Source: Fusarium oxysporum f. sp. lycopersici 4287
Taxonomy: Eukaryota; Ascomycota; Sordariomycetes; Hypocreales; Nectriaceae
NCBI RefSeq assembly: GCF_000149955.1
Contig: NC_030996.1
Span: forward strand, 328,039-392,038
DNA length: 64,000 bases
Direction of reading: 5' to 3'
The translations under genes were made by a program, and so were the position numbers. A model generated the notes under the pieces. That model had not been told where the DNA came from, ran no database searches, and saw nothing but the letters and a program-made list of their open reading frames with translations. Positions 11,152-23,849 of the stretch are shown piece after piece; position 1 is the stretch's first letter; each line of letters begins with the position of its first letter.

Positions 11152-12567
11152 GGTTGTTTGGTGATATAAAGAGGAGAGAAATGTCTTGCGAGGATAGATA
11201 CAGATTTGACTCTTTTATAATAAATGATAAACAATGAAAGTTCTAACAAATTTAGCTTAAACGAATAAGCTTTTGGTGTTAATTGAGCATATTTCATATT
11301 TACTACCATATTTAACTTCCTACTCAATATCTGCCTAGGGTTTAAGCCAACTTGGCTTTAGTATGCTATCGCGACACGTATATCCCATTCGATTTTTTTT
11401 TCTTGTCACAACTGGTCTTTGGCTTTTAATTCGAGGCACTGTGGCAAACATGATAATACACTCCATTGATCACGTCCATAACCTTATGGTTAATAATCTG
11501 ATCTAGACTACCCATTATTTTTAAATTAACAAACATCGGTGGTCATTTTCTATTTTTCAGGGAATATGCACGGTCTTCGTTTGTTTATCGTGAAGGTTTT
11601 GCTGTTGCGAGTGCTCTAATAATGTTTTTCGCGGAAATGGTTCAAAGCATGATTTAAACGTGGTTCAATTGACACGTGAGAATGTTGTAGAAATGATAGT
11701 TTAAAAACATAAAGTTATTGCTTCCAGAGGTGATTGGTTACAGTATCTTCCCTTAAACTATCTTTGCCGTCCTGTAAAGCGTATAAACTAAGAGTATTTA
11801 AAATATTCCCTCTCAACACAGGGTAAGTCAACAGTGTGAAAACACTACGTCATCTTTGGATCGCTGCACTAGGAACAGTAAGTCCACTAATCTTATCTAT
11901 CAGTCAGCAGAAAAGTCTCCGGGTCAATAACCTCTCCTATCTCATGCATTTCTATTTCCAGATCCGGGTCATCTAAAACTCCGGCCGCCCGTCTCTCCCG
12001 TTGTGAACCAAAATCTCACTGCATAGCCAGCCTCGCTCTGCTAACTCAGAGGGGGAATTTGGGGGCCGTCAATTTAAACCAGGGGCAGTGACAAAATCCT
12101 CCCCACCTCTCCTCCTGCATATAATGATGAACTGTCTGTTTATTTCTGTCATACTGAATGTAGTGAAACTGGGAATGTCCCCATCACCTTAACCGAAGCA
12201 CTCTTACTGGTCTTCTCCCCTCGACGCTGATCCTTCGGCGCAGCCACGACGGTATTGGGTAGGATATTCTCTGCAAGTAAAAAAAAGAAATCGGATGACG
12301 AAATACCGATGATACCTTGTTGAAACCTGGAAGAAGGACACTTTTCCAGATTACAAATGCTTTCCCTCTACTCTAAGCCTCCTTTGAATAACTGATCCTC
12401 CGAAGGATTCTCATGGTCTTCGTAAGCCTGGGACCAAAAGTTCGTAACCGAGCTGTCGCGTGTTTTGTTTGACTAGAGATCCACGCGTTTGATTGGTAGG
12501 GCTGATTTGCTTGCCTTGAATTGCGCCCAAATTCTCCGCATCAGCCTTGGCTGGTGAGCCATTCACC
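11152..12567. other. A+T-rich intergenic stretch
   Basis: About 1.4 kb between two divergent genes. 11180-11860 is A+T-rich with many TTTAA runs, while the last 600 bp before 12568 are more balanced and pyrimidine-rich. No gene, RNA or mobile element is visible. Confidence 0.4.
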
Positions 12568-15100
12568 ATGGGCTGCTTTAGTCGCTTTTCGGGATGGAAG
12601 CTCACAGCCGTGTACCTCACCATTCTTGTCAGTACGCTCACGACGCTCCTCTTTGTCACGCTTTTCGTGTCGCTGTTTGCGCTGAAGAGCGACGATGAAG
12701 AGGATACAGTTACCGACGGGAGAGATGCCGGTGATGCGCTGGGTCAGAGTGTTTTGTACAAGGGGAACTGCGATACAACTGCAAAAGCGAACTTGTGGAT
12801 CCATTTGCTCATCAATATCGTCAGTACTGGCATTTTAGCATCGTCAAACTTCTTCATGCAAGGTCTTGTTGCGCCGACGCGAGCTGAAGTCGACGCTGCG
12901 CATCGCTCCGGTCATTGGCTGGAGATTGGAGTTCAATCCCTCAAAAACTTCCGGTTTCTCGGCTGGCGGAAAGTCCTCTTTTGGTCTCTCTTTTCTGTGA
13001 GCTCTGTTCCGCTTCATCTCGTCTTCAACGGTTGCGTGCTCGAGAGTAAAGGCACCAATGGCTTTACAGTCATGATCGGCTCTGAGGAGCTCACCCAAGG
13101 TGGCTGGAAGGGACTTCCCTCAATCACAGCAGCCTACTATGATAAACTGAACTACAGCGATCGATCACAGGGCGACGGTAACCCCGAATCTCTGGAGAAG
13201 CTAAAACCTATCAATGATTCCTTCGTGGTTAACTCGACGAGTGGAAATTGGGTTCAACTAACGCTGGGCGAGTGCATGGATCGATACAACAATCCGGAAC
13301 AAGCCTTGACGCACTGGAGACATTTGATGATGATAATTTACGACTACGACGATATATACCGAAATGATACAGTTGGTTGGAAACGAGCTGATGTACTGAT
13401 GAACACGACCAACACCACCGATCTCAACGTGATGAATCCTCTCTGGACGGTGGATTCTTTCACACGCACCGGAAGAACAAGCGAGGCGAGCGGCAGTAAC
13501 AATCAGTACTTGTCGAACCCTGATGCCACTTATCTCTCCAGAGGATACGATTCCGGCGGCACTTTCCAGGATGGGTACGGCGGCATAAATCTCTATGGTA
13601 CGTGGTATATGCAAGGTACTCGCAATGTCTACGACGCCCAGTCTGGTGCCATCATCACAGATCCGAGAGTCTTCAAGCACAAGTATCGCGTTATGCAGGT
13701 GGATCGGTGTTACTCGGAGAAGTACGAGGCGCCGTGTAGATTGAGCATAGCGAATAGTCTTTTGCTCATTGTCTGCGTTATGTGTCTCTTCAAGACGTTT
13801 CTCTGCGTTTTGGTTCTGAAACTTCGTGTTTGGGGGAATGAGAATCCGCTCATGACGCCGGGAGATGCGATTGCGTCGTTTATTTCGAGACCGGATGACG
13901 AGACGAGGGGTATGTGTACATTGACTATGGAGGATTTGAGAAAGACGGCAAAGCCTACGCCGACGAGATTGGGGGAGACGGATCAGAATTATAAATGGCT
14001 GCAGGGACCGAGACAGTGGCAGAACAACTCACCACGAAAGTTTGGAAAGGCCGTTCCTCGAAACATTTGGGTGCTGTCATCTCTGCTCATCGGATGTTCT
14101 CTCGTAGTGGCCTCCGTCATGCTAAGTATCGCCATCCAGGGTCAATCTCTGTAAGTCAGCCTTCTCTTAGTGGTACACATGAAAGACCCTAACCGCATCA
14201 ACAGGAGCAATTCCAAATTCATGCACGCGCCGCAGAACGAAGATGTCAGAGACGCCCATCTAGATAGGCTCCCTCTCATCTCACTCACCATGGTTGCCAA
14301 CACGCCGCAGCTTATCCTCTCCATCTGCTACCTCGCATACAACGGCCTCTTCACACGCATGTTGGCTGAGTTTGAGTGGTCAAAGTACAGTGTTGAGTTT
14401 CGTTCTCTGCGTGTCACGGAGCCGCGCGGCTCGCAGAACGCGACGTATCGCCTTCAGCTTCCTTATCGGTTCTCGATCCCTTTGATCATCATTAGTATTG
14501 CGCTCCACTGGATCTACTCCAACTGCATTTACGTGAGCAATTACGAAGGTAAGCATACTTACCCCAAATAGTTAGCTGTCCAGATCAAAGTGCTGACACA
14601 CCATAGCATACGCCCCAGGATATCCGTATAACAGAACCGTCACAGTCGGTCTCCAGTTCTCATCCAAGGCTATCTTGGTCGGTCTCCTGGCATCGATCGG
14701 TGTCGCCATCACGCCACTCTTCCTCGCCTTCGTAAAACTACCAGGCGTAATGGTTATCGCAGGAGCAAACTCGGCAGTTATATCAGCCGCTTGTCACTAC
14801 CCCTCTACAAAACTCAAATCCCTTAGCCGCGCCACGTCCAAGATGAGTATGAGGAGTAACGAGTACGACAGTATGAGTGCTCGACTGATAGGCGATGAAG
14901 AAGTAGAAGAGCTAAGGGATGTGTCGAGGCGAAAGATCAAATGGGGAAGGATGTCCATGGGCAAGAGTGATGAGAGTTCAGTCGGGCATCTCGGCTTCGG
15001 TACGGAGGAGCTTGATATTGAGAAGCCAGTAGAAGGAGAGTATTACAGTGGCGTAAAAGACGTCTATGACGAAGGATTGAGGAGAATGCGGGTGTTGTAA
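12568..15100 (+). CDS. DUF6536 fungal membrane protein
   Basis: Exons 12568-14150, 14205-14548 and 14607-15100 join in frame to 806 residues. The start is the ATG in CACCATGG. The N-terminal third (WKLTAVYLTILVS, YKGNC, LWIHLLINIVSTGIL, SNFFMQ, APTRAEVDAAHRSGHWLEIG) is the conserved DUF6536 domain. Further hydrophobic segments lie near residues 405-430 and 500-525 and, in exons 2 and 3, around PLIIISIALHWIYSN and LASIGVAITPLFLAF, so this is a multi-spanning membrane protein with a large glycosylatable loop (several NxT/S sites at about 200-290). The function of the family is unknown. The tail after the last segment is charged and probably cytosolic. Confidence 0.88.
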
Positions 15101-16367
15101 TGATAACAGAAGTTCTGGACGGAATCCTTCTGATCGATTGTACTACTTTGTGACGCTCTGGATAAAATCGGTGGCGAATGGCCTATTAGATAGATTCTTG
15201 TACATAAAATATTCATTTCCGTGTTTATCACTGGCTGCTTTGCCTCCTCTCCCCAGAAATTGTGGCTGCATTCCTCATGACAGATTTGGAAGTATTGAAG
15301 GTTATAACACGATGAATTCAGGAAATGACCTTCCCCACGAACGTTAACCTAAGGCTATTCTTATCGTAGCATGGGGTCGTGATGGATAAGGGGACCGGTA
15401 AACCGGCATCGGCGTTTAATATGTCGCCCGCATGGAAAACAGAAGTTCCTCAGCTTCGAAGGCGCACTAGAACACGTTGGTGCTGTACCGAGCGGCCGAT
15501 CTAGCAACGGGAGGCCGATAGCCGTGTTTCCATATCTGTGCCACCTCTTCAGCGTGAGTGGCTTATCTCTCGCCTCTTTAGTATGAACCGTTGAACGTTA
15601 GCGGTTCTATTCCCGTGCAAGACCCGTGTCAGCACGCGACAAAACGTGAGCGAAATCTCACGCTTTTTTATGATGTGACAACGTATCATTGTGAAATTGC
15701 AAGATTAAGCATATGAGGCCCCCAGAATTGCTAATATCAACGATTAATACCATCGGCACTTAACGTGTCTTCCGGCTAACTCGGCGATAGATAGCTCGAT
15801 AGACCAGGGTCTGAAAATGGGACCGACTGCTCCAATCCAGCGCGACCTCGGCTGATCTAGCCAAGCTTGGCAGGTCACCTCGCACCAATGCCGATTTACC
15901 AGGACCTTTTGTTGCTAACTCGCAGCCAAAGACGCGTGATCTTGCGGGGAAGGGGGCAAGGTGCTGTTAATAGGGGACATGTCACTGGCTTGCAATTGCT
16001 GGTTGGACTCATATCAAATTGGGGAGGAGTCGCATGTCTTGCAGTCGATATCAGATACGAAATGAGCCCGGGGCTGTAGCCGCGAATAACGTCGGGAACA
16101 ACAGAGGAACTTTTGGCAGGTTGGTCCTTTTGAAAAGTTCCTGGGCCATTGTGTTGGGTATTGCCGTCCTATCCAGTACGATAGCGTGCCGAAAACCCGG
16201 AATGCCTTTGGTGGTCTAGCACGACTTTATGCTGTAGTATTGACGATGATCATCTTGGTGTTTTAGATATTGAGTACAAAACATGTTGCATCGCCCTGCC
16301 AAGACTTAGGTTTCATCGACATCATTTCTTCTCTATGTTTATGTTTTAATTTCTTTGTTAAGCTACA
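15101..16367. other. intergenic, OPT transporter promoter side
   Basis: About 1.27 kb with no gene that I can support. The open frames around 15867-16219 on plus lack conserved sequence. The region directly before 16368 is T-rich. Confidence 0.4.
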
Positions 16368-18910
16368 ATGAGCATCTCTGAGAAGGAGACCAAACCGGAG
16401 AGCCCTTCTTCCAAGGCGGATATCTATCCTGCTGATGAGAAGAGGGGTCTTCCTCAGGATGACAAGAATGTTCATGATATTGAGATCATGTCTTCTGATA
16501 AGGTGAAGCAGCCTCTTGAGACTGCTGAAGATATCGTCACACATGTCATTCAGGTCGATGATGACCCTACTATGAACCCATGGACCATTCGCATGTTTGT
16601 CGTTGGTTAGTTGACTACCTATTCTTGTGATGTAATATGCTGATGGGTGATAGGCATTGGATTGTCTGCCTTTGGTGGTGTCCTCCAAGAGATCATGTAC
16701 TTCAAGCCCCAGGTCGTCTACGTCTCCGTCATGTTCTTGACCGTCCTCGCTGAGACGCTCGGTACCGGTCTCGCTCACATCATCCCACGCTGGGGTCGCA
16801 TCGGTCGTCTTCTCAACCCTGGTCCCTGGAACAGAAAGGAACATACCGCCGCTGTGCTCATGGCATCAGCTGCATCGGTCTCAGCCTTGTCCACCGAAGC
16901 ATTGACTGTCCAGAAGCTCTGGTATGGCGGTTACCCCGACCAAGCAGCCGGTATCTTCATCACCTTGTCGTCTCAGCTTATCGGATATGGTGTTGCTGGT
17001 ATGATGAGAAGTGTTCTGTTGTACCCTACCAAGATGCTGTACCCTGCCAACCTTCCCATCACGACTGTCATGGAAACTTTGCATAAGCCCAAGTCAGAGA
17101 CCAGGAAGAGATTCCAAGTTTTCTGGATTGTCTTTGTTGCCATCTTCTGCTGGGAGTGGTTCCCCGAGGTTAGTGAACCAACTCAGGTTCATCAAGTCAT
17201 GCTGACAATAGTAGTACATCTTCCCTCTCCTCTCCGCTGTCTCCGTCTTCTGCCTCGCCGACCGTCACAACCCCGTCTTCACAAACCTCTTCGGCGGCTC
17301 ACAAGGTAACGAGGGAATGGGTTTCCTGAGCATCTGCTTCGATTGGAACTACATCGCCGGCTTCGGCTCACCTCTCTGGATGCCCCTTCAGACACTCTTC
17401 AACAGTTATCTTGGTTACATCGGTGGTATCGCTCTGTCTATGGGTCTCTACTATGGAAACTACTGGCGCGCAAAGGACTTCCCCTTCATGGCCCAGCTCC
17501 TCTACGATGGAAGTTCCAACACTACCAGCCATATTCCTTACAACGAAACTGCCATCATGAACCCCGACTTCACCGTCAATAATGATCTCGTCGACCAGCA
17601 AGGTCTTCCTTACTTGACCGCTACCTACATCAACTATCTCATCACTTCTAACGCCGGTCTCACTGCCACAATCGTGCACATGCTTCTCTGGAACTATGCT
17701 GAAGTCAGCCTGGGATGGGCCTGGATCACGGTCGCCAACATGAAGAAGCTTCTTCGCCCTGAGACATACAAGTTCTGGCAGCATGTCGGTACCCGCACCG
17801 AGGAAGAGAAGCAAAAGCTCCGCGACGACCCCTCCATCGACCCTCATTACAAGCTCATGCTCGACTACGACGAGGTTCCTAACAGTTGGTACTTCGTCAT
17901 CCTTCTCTCCAGCATCATCATCGGATTGGCTTGTTTGTATGCTATGAAGTCGACTCTCCCGTGGTGGGGCTTCATCTTGGCCATCATCTTCCTCGTAGTC
18001 TTCTTGATTTTCTTCGGCGCTCAGTATGCCATCACCGGATTTGGTTTCAACCTTCAGCCTATCTTCCAGATGTTGGCTGGCTACATGTTCCCCGGTCGCC
18101 CTCTTGGTAAGGATATCACCATCATTTGCTTTGTCCACAACACTGACCATCTTAGCCAACATGTACTTTACTTCGTACACCTACAACGCTCTCAGCCAGG
18201 GCTTCCTCCTCCTCCGTGACTTGAAGCTCGCTCAGCAGAACAAGCTCTCTCCCAAGGCCACCTTCACTACTCAGGTCATTGGTTGTATCCTTGGTGCCCT
18301 TCTCAACTATGTCATGATGATCAGGTAAGAGTCTATGAACTATGGACCTCGACATTTGAAGCTGACTCGGTGTAGCATCGTTGACAATCAAGCCGCCATC
18401 CTCAAGTCCGCTGAAGGTACCAATGTTTGGAGTGGTGCGCAGGTCCAGCAGTTCAACACCCTAGCTATTGCCTGGTCCATCGCCCCCAAGATGTTCTCCA
18501 TCGGCGCTCGTTACGAATGGGTCACCATCGCCTACCTCATCGGCTTCGCCGCTCCTCTCCCCTTCTACTTCGCTCACAAGTTCTTCCCTCACATCCGAAT
18601 CTTCTCTTACCTCAACATTCCCATCATCCTCTGGTACCTCGGTTACCTTTTCGTCGGTCTGAACGCTTCAGTCACCAGCTACTTCATCCTTGGGGCCTTT
18701 GGTCAGTTCTACCTCCGACGATACCGCCCTGAGTGGTTCGTGAAGTGGAACTACCTGATCTCTGCTGCTCTCGATGGTGGTACCCAGGTCATGGTATTCA
18801 TTGCGACTTTTGCTGTCTTTGGTGGCTCTGGAAAGTCGGTTCCCTTCCCAGCTTGGGCAGGAAACAAGGTGGACAACTTTGACTACTGTGCTTTTAATGC
18901 GAACAGTTAG
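16368..18910 (+). CDS. OPT-family oligopeptide transporter
   Basis: Exons 16368-16605, 16654-17169, 17216-18106, 18156-18324 and 18376-18910 join in frame to 782 residues. Introns are 45-51 bp. A cytosolic, acidic N-terminus ends in the family signature VDDDPTMNPWTIR, followed by about 12-16 hydrophobic segments. The NPG motif (LLNPGPWNRKEHT), the YPTKMLYPANLP loop and the PLANMYFTSYTYN segment are typical of plasma-membrane proton-coupled transporters of tetra- and pentapeptides or glutathione-like substrates. Uptake of peptides released by secreted proteases such as the fungalysin encoded 8 kb away is the likely use, although co-regulation is inference. All key motifs are intact. Confidence 0.95.
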
Positions 18911-19338
18911 ATTAGGAGAGTGAGGGAATGGCGAAGGAATGGCGAAGGAGAGGTCATATTAATAGCATTTCAAAGCACACTAGTGAATAAATGACTTTCA
19001 TTGTTGAAATCTCTGGACTTACAATCTGCTCACTGTCATGACCTGATCTCAATCTTGGAAAGCCTTTCGATAAACTGAAAGGCTCATCATGTGGGTAGTT
19101 GGGGGTAGTTGGTATGGTACCCGGGTGTGTTCTATAAATGATGTTTGCACCGCGCAGCAGTAATATAGTCAATAAGCTTTTTGGAGCTCTATAGTATTAG
19201 TATAATAACTAGATTACAGCAGTAAGATCAGACCTCAGAGCCAAGTAGCAGGACCTTAGCGCCTATATATATAACACCAAATATCCTTGCCGATACTAAC
19301 AGTTCGAACTCGCAAATGAGGTCCCCCACTGAATATCG
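18911..19338. other. intergenic
   Basis: About 430 bp after the OPT gene, turning A+T-rich (19140-19300). It marks the edge between conventional genes and the unfamiliar block that follows. I searched it by eye for a terminal inverted repeat and found none. Confidence 0.35.
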
Positions 19339-20215
19339 GAGGGGAATACAGAAGTCAAGCAGGCAGATCATCTAACGGCAGAAGTCGGCGATAACAACTC
19401 TGTCAAAAGTACCGCAAACTTGGACTCTCCTCAATCGAATTTTCACTTTACTGACCAGCTAGACAAACTGGAGATCTTGAACGAAGAGTCGATCGTGACG
19501 TCGAACCATTAAGCCGAACTCGTGAGTCTCCTCTGGTCGGAACGAAAACCACAAAGCTGCTTTCACTTTTTCTGAGGACGATGGCGCTCCTTCAGCCCCC
19601 GAACGAAAACCCTGCTCCCTCACAATGCTCTTTTCCGATGAGAATGGCGAATCGGCGTGTCCTCAACCGACTCGCGCTTTAGATGGGGAGAAGATCACAT
19701 TAACTCATCCTACCAAGACTACAGGCAGGAATTTCGAGTTCGAATTTAGCAGCTTGTCTTAAAGCGAGGTATGTGACGGAAATCCTGGTGGTTATCTTGG
19801 TCTCGCGTCTTCTCCGCCTGTCCCTGAAGTCCTCAGCCGACAAGAGGCCACCGACTCCAAGAATACAAGTGGTACCCTTAATAATGTTATCGATGAAGCA
19901 GTGTGCCCTGTGGTACCGGAAAACCCCCCGCAACCAAGAGAATTCGACATCACAGTTCGCGAAGAAAAAACAGACAGACGTTTCGAGTTCGACTTCAGCG
20001 ATTTGGTCGACCCTAACGCAAAAGTAATCAAACCAGCATCGAGTCTGCGCGATTCGTTTACTAATCTGCCCTGTATTTTGACGGAATAGAAGACGTTGAC
20101 TAAGAATCCAAACGATACCCCTGGTGACGTTGGATATGAGGCGGATGGCTCTTTTGAGTTGACAGACCTAACAGCTGATGTTTGGGTCACGGGCCTTACC
20201 TTGTTTAATTGGTGT
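19339..20215 (+). pseudogene. decayed ORF with repeated FxF-acidic motifs
   Basis: Plus-strand reading shows coding-like pieces in changing frames with stops between them. Each piece ends in an aromatic-acidic motif: FHFTDQLDKL (about 19441), FTFSEDDGAP (about 19563), LFSDENGES (about 19628), NFEFEFSSLS (about 19730), RRFEFDFSDLVDP (about 19979) and SFELTDLTAD (about 20150). This looks like a gene for an acidic repeat protein broken by frameshifts and stops. I do not recognise the family. It lies just beyond the end of the 883-residue gene and could belong to the same block. It could instead be a multi-exon gene I cannot splice, but several stops are internal to the repeated motif sequence. 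Confidence 0.4.
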
Positions 20216-20915
20216 TTCTATTAGGGGTAGACCGACAGTTCTCTTTAGACTAAAAGCACGCTTCCTTCGCAGACTTTAAGACAGTGGCATGTAATTTTAG
20301 TCGGTCGCTATCATCGCCAATCTCTGTATTAGCGCGAACGTTTAGATAAGGACAACGAAGGAACGACGTAGGAGATTTCGTCTGATGACGGATTGGTAAA
20401 CATCAACCACTATGGAAGACGGATTCTCGTATTATTGGTCCTGTGGTATTTTCAACCTATGGTATATTCGATCTGTTTATGGAATTGAAACCCATTAATT
20501 ATACAAGCCCGTTTTATGTGTTGTCACAGCATATCGCAGACCCTTTGCCATAATCACTACATCTGCCAGATCGCGAAGCGAAGTTGCCAGATGTATATAT
20601 AATACTCCTGGCATTTTGAATCGCACGACAGACGGAAATTATTGGTTAGAACCTGTCACCAAATTAATAGAGACAGATTCGAGATTTGACAAGAAATATG
20701 ATGTGGTAGCAATGTCGGTCTGCATTGTCTGGCTATATAGCTATTGATATAACCTCTTGCCCTTTCCCAGACCACAAACCATTACCAAAAGCTTCCCATC
20801 CTTCGTCCCATCGGCCTCCATGTACTGCTTCGCAAACCATAAGCTGCCAGATATTGCCCTCATGCCATAGCCTGTCTGTCACCAAAATCCGAGATCCGTC
20901 TCACTCTTCATCAGA
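20216..20915. other. intergenic with TCTGCCA-type motifs
   Basis: About 700 bp downstream of the 883-residue gene, A+T-rich and without coding signal. TCTGCCA occurs at 20572, with the related TTGCCAGAT and CTGCCAGAT nearby (about 20593 and 20851). The same motif occurs in the tandem repeat between the two divergent genes. Confidence 0.35.
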
Positions 20916-23621
20916 CTAAGGCTGCTCTCCGCCAGCCTGAGGTTCCTCCTCGATGGAAAACATGCCACTCCATTCGCCATACTCTTCGTCGGTCAGAGTC
21001 TCTTTATACCATTCATTTCGTTTGCCCAAAAAGGCCTCATCTGGAGCGCAACGCTCCATGTTCAAGAGTGCGACCAGGGCCTTTCCGCCCCGGGTAATCG
21101 CCAGGCGTTGAAGTGAATCCCAGTCGTGGTTGTTACAGGCCTCTTGGTCGGTCTGATTGATGGGATGACCTGCCTCCTTCGCCGTATGGCAGACCGAGTT
21201 TGCCATATCCTTCCAATCTGAGATCTCGTCATCGCGCATTCGCCAATGACTCTTGAGAAACAGGACCAGCTGGTCCGCTGATCCGTCTACGGTCGGGGTC
21301 TTTAAAGCGTTTTGCATATCCGCTTCGAGCGCCTCTAATCCTTTCTCTCTTGCTGTCTGCGCAGGATCGACTCGAGACCGAAGTCGGGTCTCGTTAGTCT
21401 CAAATGCGGCGTTCAGAGTTGCCGCAGTGACAGACGAAGATTCACGTAGCTTGGCTACGCTTTGGGCCATGAGCGTATGGTTGTCGATCTCGTGGTCTCG
21501 ACAAGCAAACAGTCGGTCTGTATGCTGCTTGATTAGGACAGCTGTTTTTTGATGAGCCTTTGGTAGGCTCAAAGCCGCGGTCTCAATGGCCCGGATTGAC
21601 CGTCGGGCTCTATCGGTCTCCACGTTGAGGATTTCTTGGCTAGTGTCGTCTTCCACCTCTACCTGTGGGAGGATGGGGGCCTCAAGTAATCTCGAGTCCA
21701 GGTTGAAGTCCTCCGACTTTGCCCATCGGTTGAGGACATTGCGGCGAGCCTTAGAGATAAGTGGGAAGATCTCTTCTGTGACCTCTTCCTCGATCGTCGA
21801 CCCAAACATTTCCTTCGTGCTTTCTGGGTCCATCAGCTGATCTAGCCAATGCGCATTTCGTCGGTCCCATTCTTCCGCTGTGATTACCTTTGTAATCGGT
21901 GCTGTTGGCAGAGTCGGTTGGAATGGGTAAGGCTGCATAAATCCAGTCGGTATCTGCTGAACGTTTACGGCGTTTGCTGGAAATGGCTCTGGAACGGCTT
22001 CAGAGAGCTTCTTGCGCTTTTTGGTCTGTGCCTTGGTCGACTTTGGAACCGGCAGATCAAGCGGCACTGATTCCTCCTCGCCTCTTCTTCCAAGCATGAG
22101 GAGCTGGCCTCGCGATCCCTTGCCCCAAGAGATCGTTTCGCCCAGCTCAATCGCCGACCGCAAGTGGTTAAAGACATGAAAGCCACCGATGATGGTGATT
22201 CCACGTCCGTTCGGCTCCCCATATGCATCGGGCCTCAAGTCCATCGCCGCGATCAGGCAGAGGATTAAGTCGGGCGCCATCGTCAAGACGTAGTGAGGAT
22301 ACCGCGCACTTGCGGCGCGTAGCAGATCTGCTTCGGTGTTGATACGCTTTTGTGCGCCCCAGCCAGAGAAGACCTTGGCCTGGAAGAAGTTGGTGCTGCT
22401 GATATATTTTACAGCCATGTTGAAGATGACTGGGTATTCGTCCGAATCAAGGCCGACTGTTCGCATAGCGTAGTGGATCATGAGCTGGAAGGTCTTGATT
22501 GGCACTTCCTTTTTTGGTTTGCCTTGCTCAAGGTCTGCTCTATCCTTGACCGACGGTTTTGCCATCGTGTTGTGATCTGGCTTCGGACCTTTGCTTACAA
22601 TCTCGTCGGTGTCCCCGATGTGGATGTGAGCGGGCACCTCCCCATCCTTCAATATCCCAGCTTCGTCTTCGCCCAGTCCCTCTTCGAGCTCATCTGTGGG
22701 ATGGCTGATCTTCTTGGAACCCGTGACTTTGAGTTCCCCATCGGTTGGTTTTTTGGGCGGTCTAGGTAGATGCTTTTCGTCGTCGGTCTTTTGTTCCTCA
22801 TCATCCGAGTTCTCAGGTTCGTCGCTTAGTTCGTCCAATAAGTCGTTGAGTGCGTCGCTTGATCCGCCGCTGTCGCTTGATTCGTCGCTCAGTGACTCGT
22901 CATCTGAGTTGATTTCAATTGGTTCGGACGGACCTTTCTTGTCGGTGTTGGTCTTCTTGAGCTGCTTGGGATTGCCCCCTTGTTTCGTAGGTGGCTTCTT
23001 TCGCTTCTTGCTGTCTGTCATTTTCTTTGATGAATGAGTCTCCTCCGGCTGTGTAGAGTTTGCCGGACCCAGGAGTCTTGAGGGATTCTGTTCCTGATCT
23101 GTACTGGAACTAAGAGCGCCGGTCGGCTTGGGACGGATAGGCTTGTTTTGCAAACGAGAGCCACGGGACGAAGGAGGGCTTGTGGGCACCAAGGGAACAG
23201 CAGACTCGTCGTCGGCATCGGAAAGATTGAGGAAAGCAGCTGCTAGGGCTGCATCGGGCTCGACGTGATCCATCGGTTCGGTTTGTTGTGTCGGATTCTC
23301 TTGTTCGTCAACCTTATCGGAAAGATCGTGAGCAGGTGTATGAATCGTATCGGGCTCGACGTGATCCATCGGTTCGGTCTGTTGTGTGAGGTCCTCTTGT
23401 TCGTCTGATTGGTTAGTAAAGACAGATTCTCATTGAGGGGAGTACCAGTTTGCGATACCTTCTGCAGAGTTCTTTGTCGGCGAAGCTGAATTGTTGTTAT
23501 TGTTGGTATCGTTTGGTGCCGCATGTGTGGGCGCTGGGGTCCCGCTGCTTGACTCCGAGGTCTGATCTTGCTGCTGCGATCTAGACGTCGCGCCGATGCC
23601 GCAGTACTTTAAAAAGTTCAT
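20916..23621 (-). CDS. large acidic orphan protein, 883 residues
   Basis: Exons 23459-23621 and 20916-23404 join across a 54-bp intron (GTATCG donor, TACTAAC branch site, ATCAG acceptor) to 883 residues in frame. The intron is supported because exon 2 then opens with a copy of a 32-residue unit that is repeated directly afterwards. Residues 1-55 are Ser/Gln/Asn-rich. Residues 56-330 are acidic and Ser/Lys-rich with nuclear-localisation-like runs (KKRKKPPTK). A compact region begins near EVPIKTFQLMIHYAMRT and continues to GRGITIIGGFHVFNHLRSA. A helical C-terminal half follows. I recognise no domain. It is divergent from the 24565 gene and probably shares its promoter. A role in the nucleus or in an element's own biology is inference only. 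Confidence 0.75.
23251..23404 (-). repeat. 96-bp coding tandem repeat in the 883-residue gene
   Basis: The sequence starting at 23251 recurs at 23347 with a 96-bp period (32 codons). In protein it gives two copies of a unit beginning EQE and containing TQQTEPMDHVEPD. The copies differ at few positions, so the duplication looks recent or homogenised. Confidence 0.8.
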
Positions 23622-23849
23622 TAACCGAGTCGCCTTGATCTGTAGATTATATAAATGAAGTGTTATTATATTATAATAAGATGCGCGTTGTGGGTGACCG
23701 ATCCAAGTCACGTACTGATGTGTTGGAGATGTTGCGGGAGGCGAGCTTTTGGTGTTGAGAGAAAGTGGGTCACTGAACAAGATATAGGAGCAACCAAAAC
23801 AACATCTCCTGGATTACCGTTCGTCCTCGCGTCGCTTAGTCTCGCCGAT

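Noticed and set aside
15590..15640. tRNA-like GGTTCTATTCCC phrase
   Set aside because: Does not match the B-box consensus and no cloverleaf can be drawn around it.
16263..18180. Minus-strand open frames opposite the OPT transporter
   Set aside because: They mirror the coding strand of a well-supported gene.
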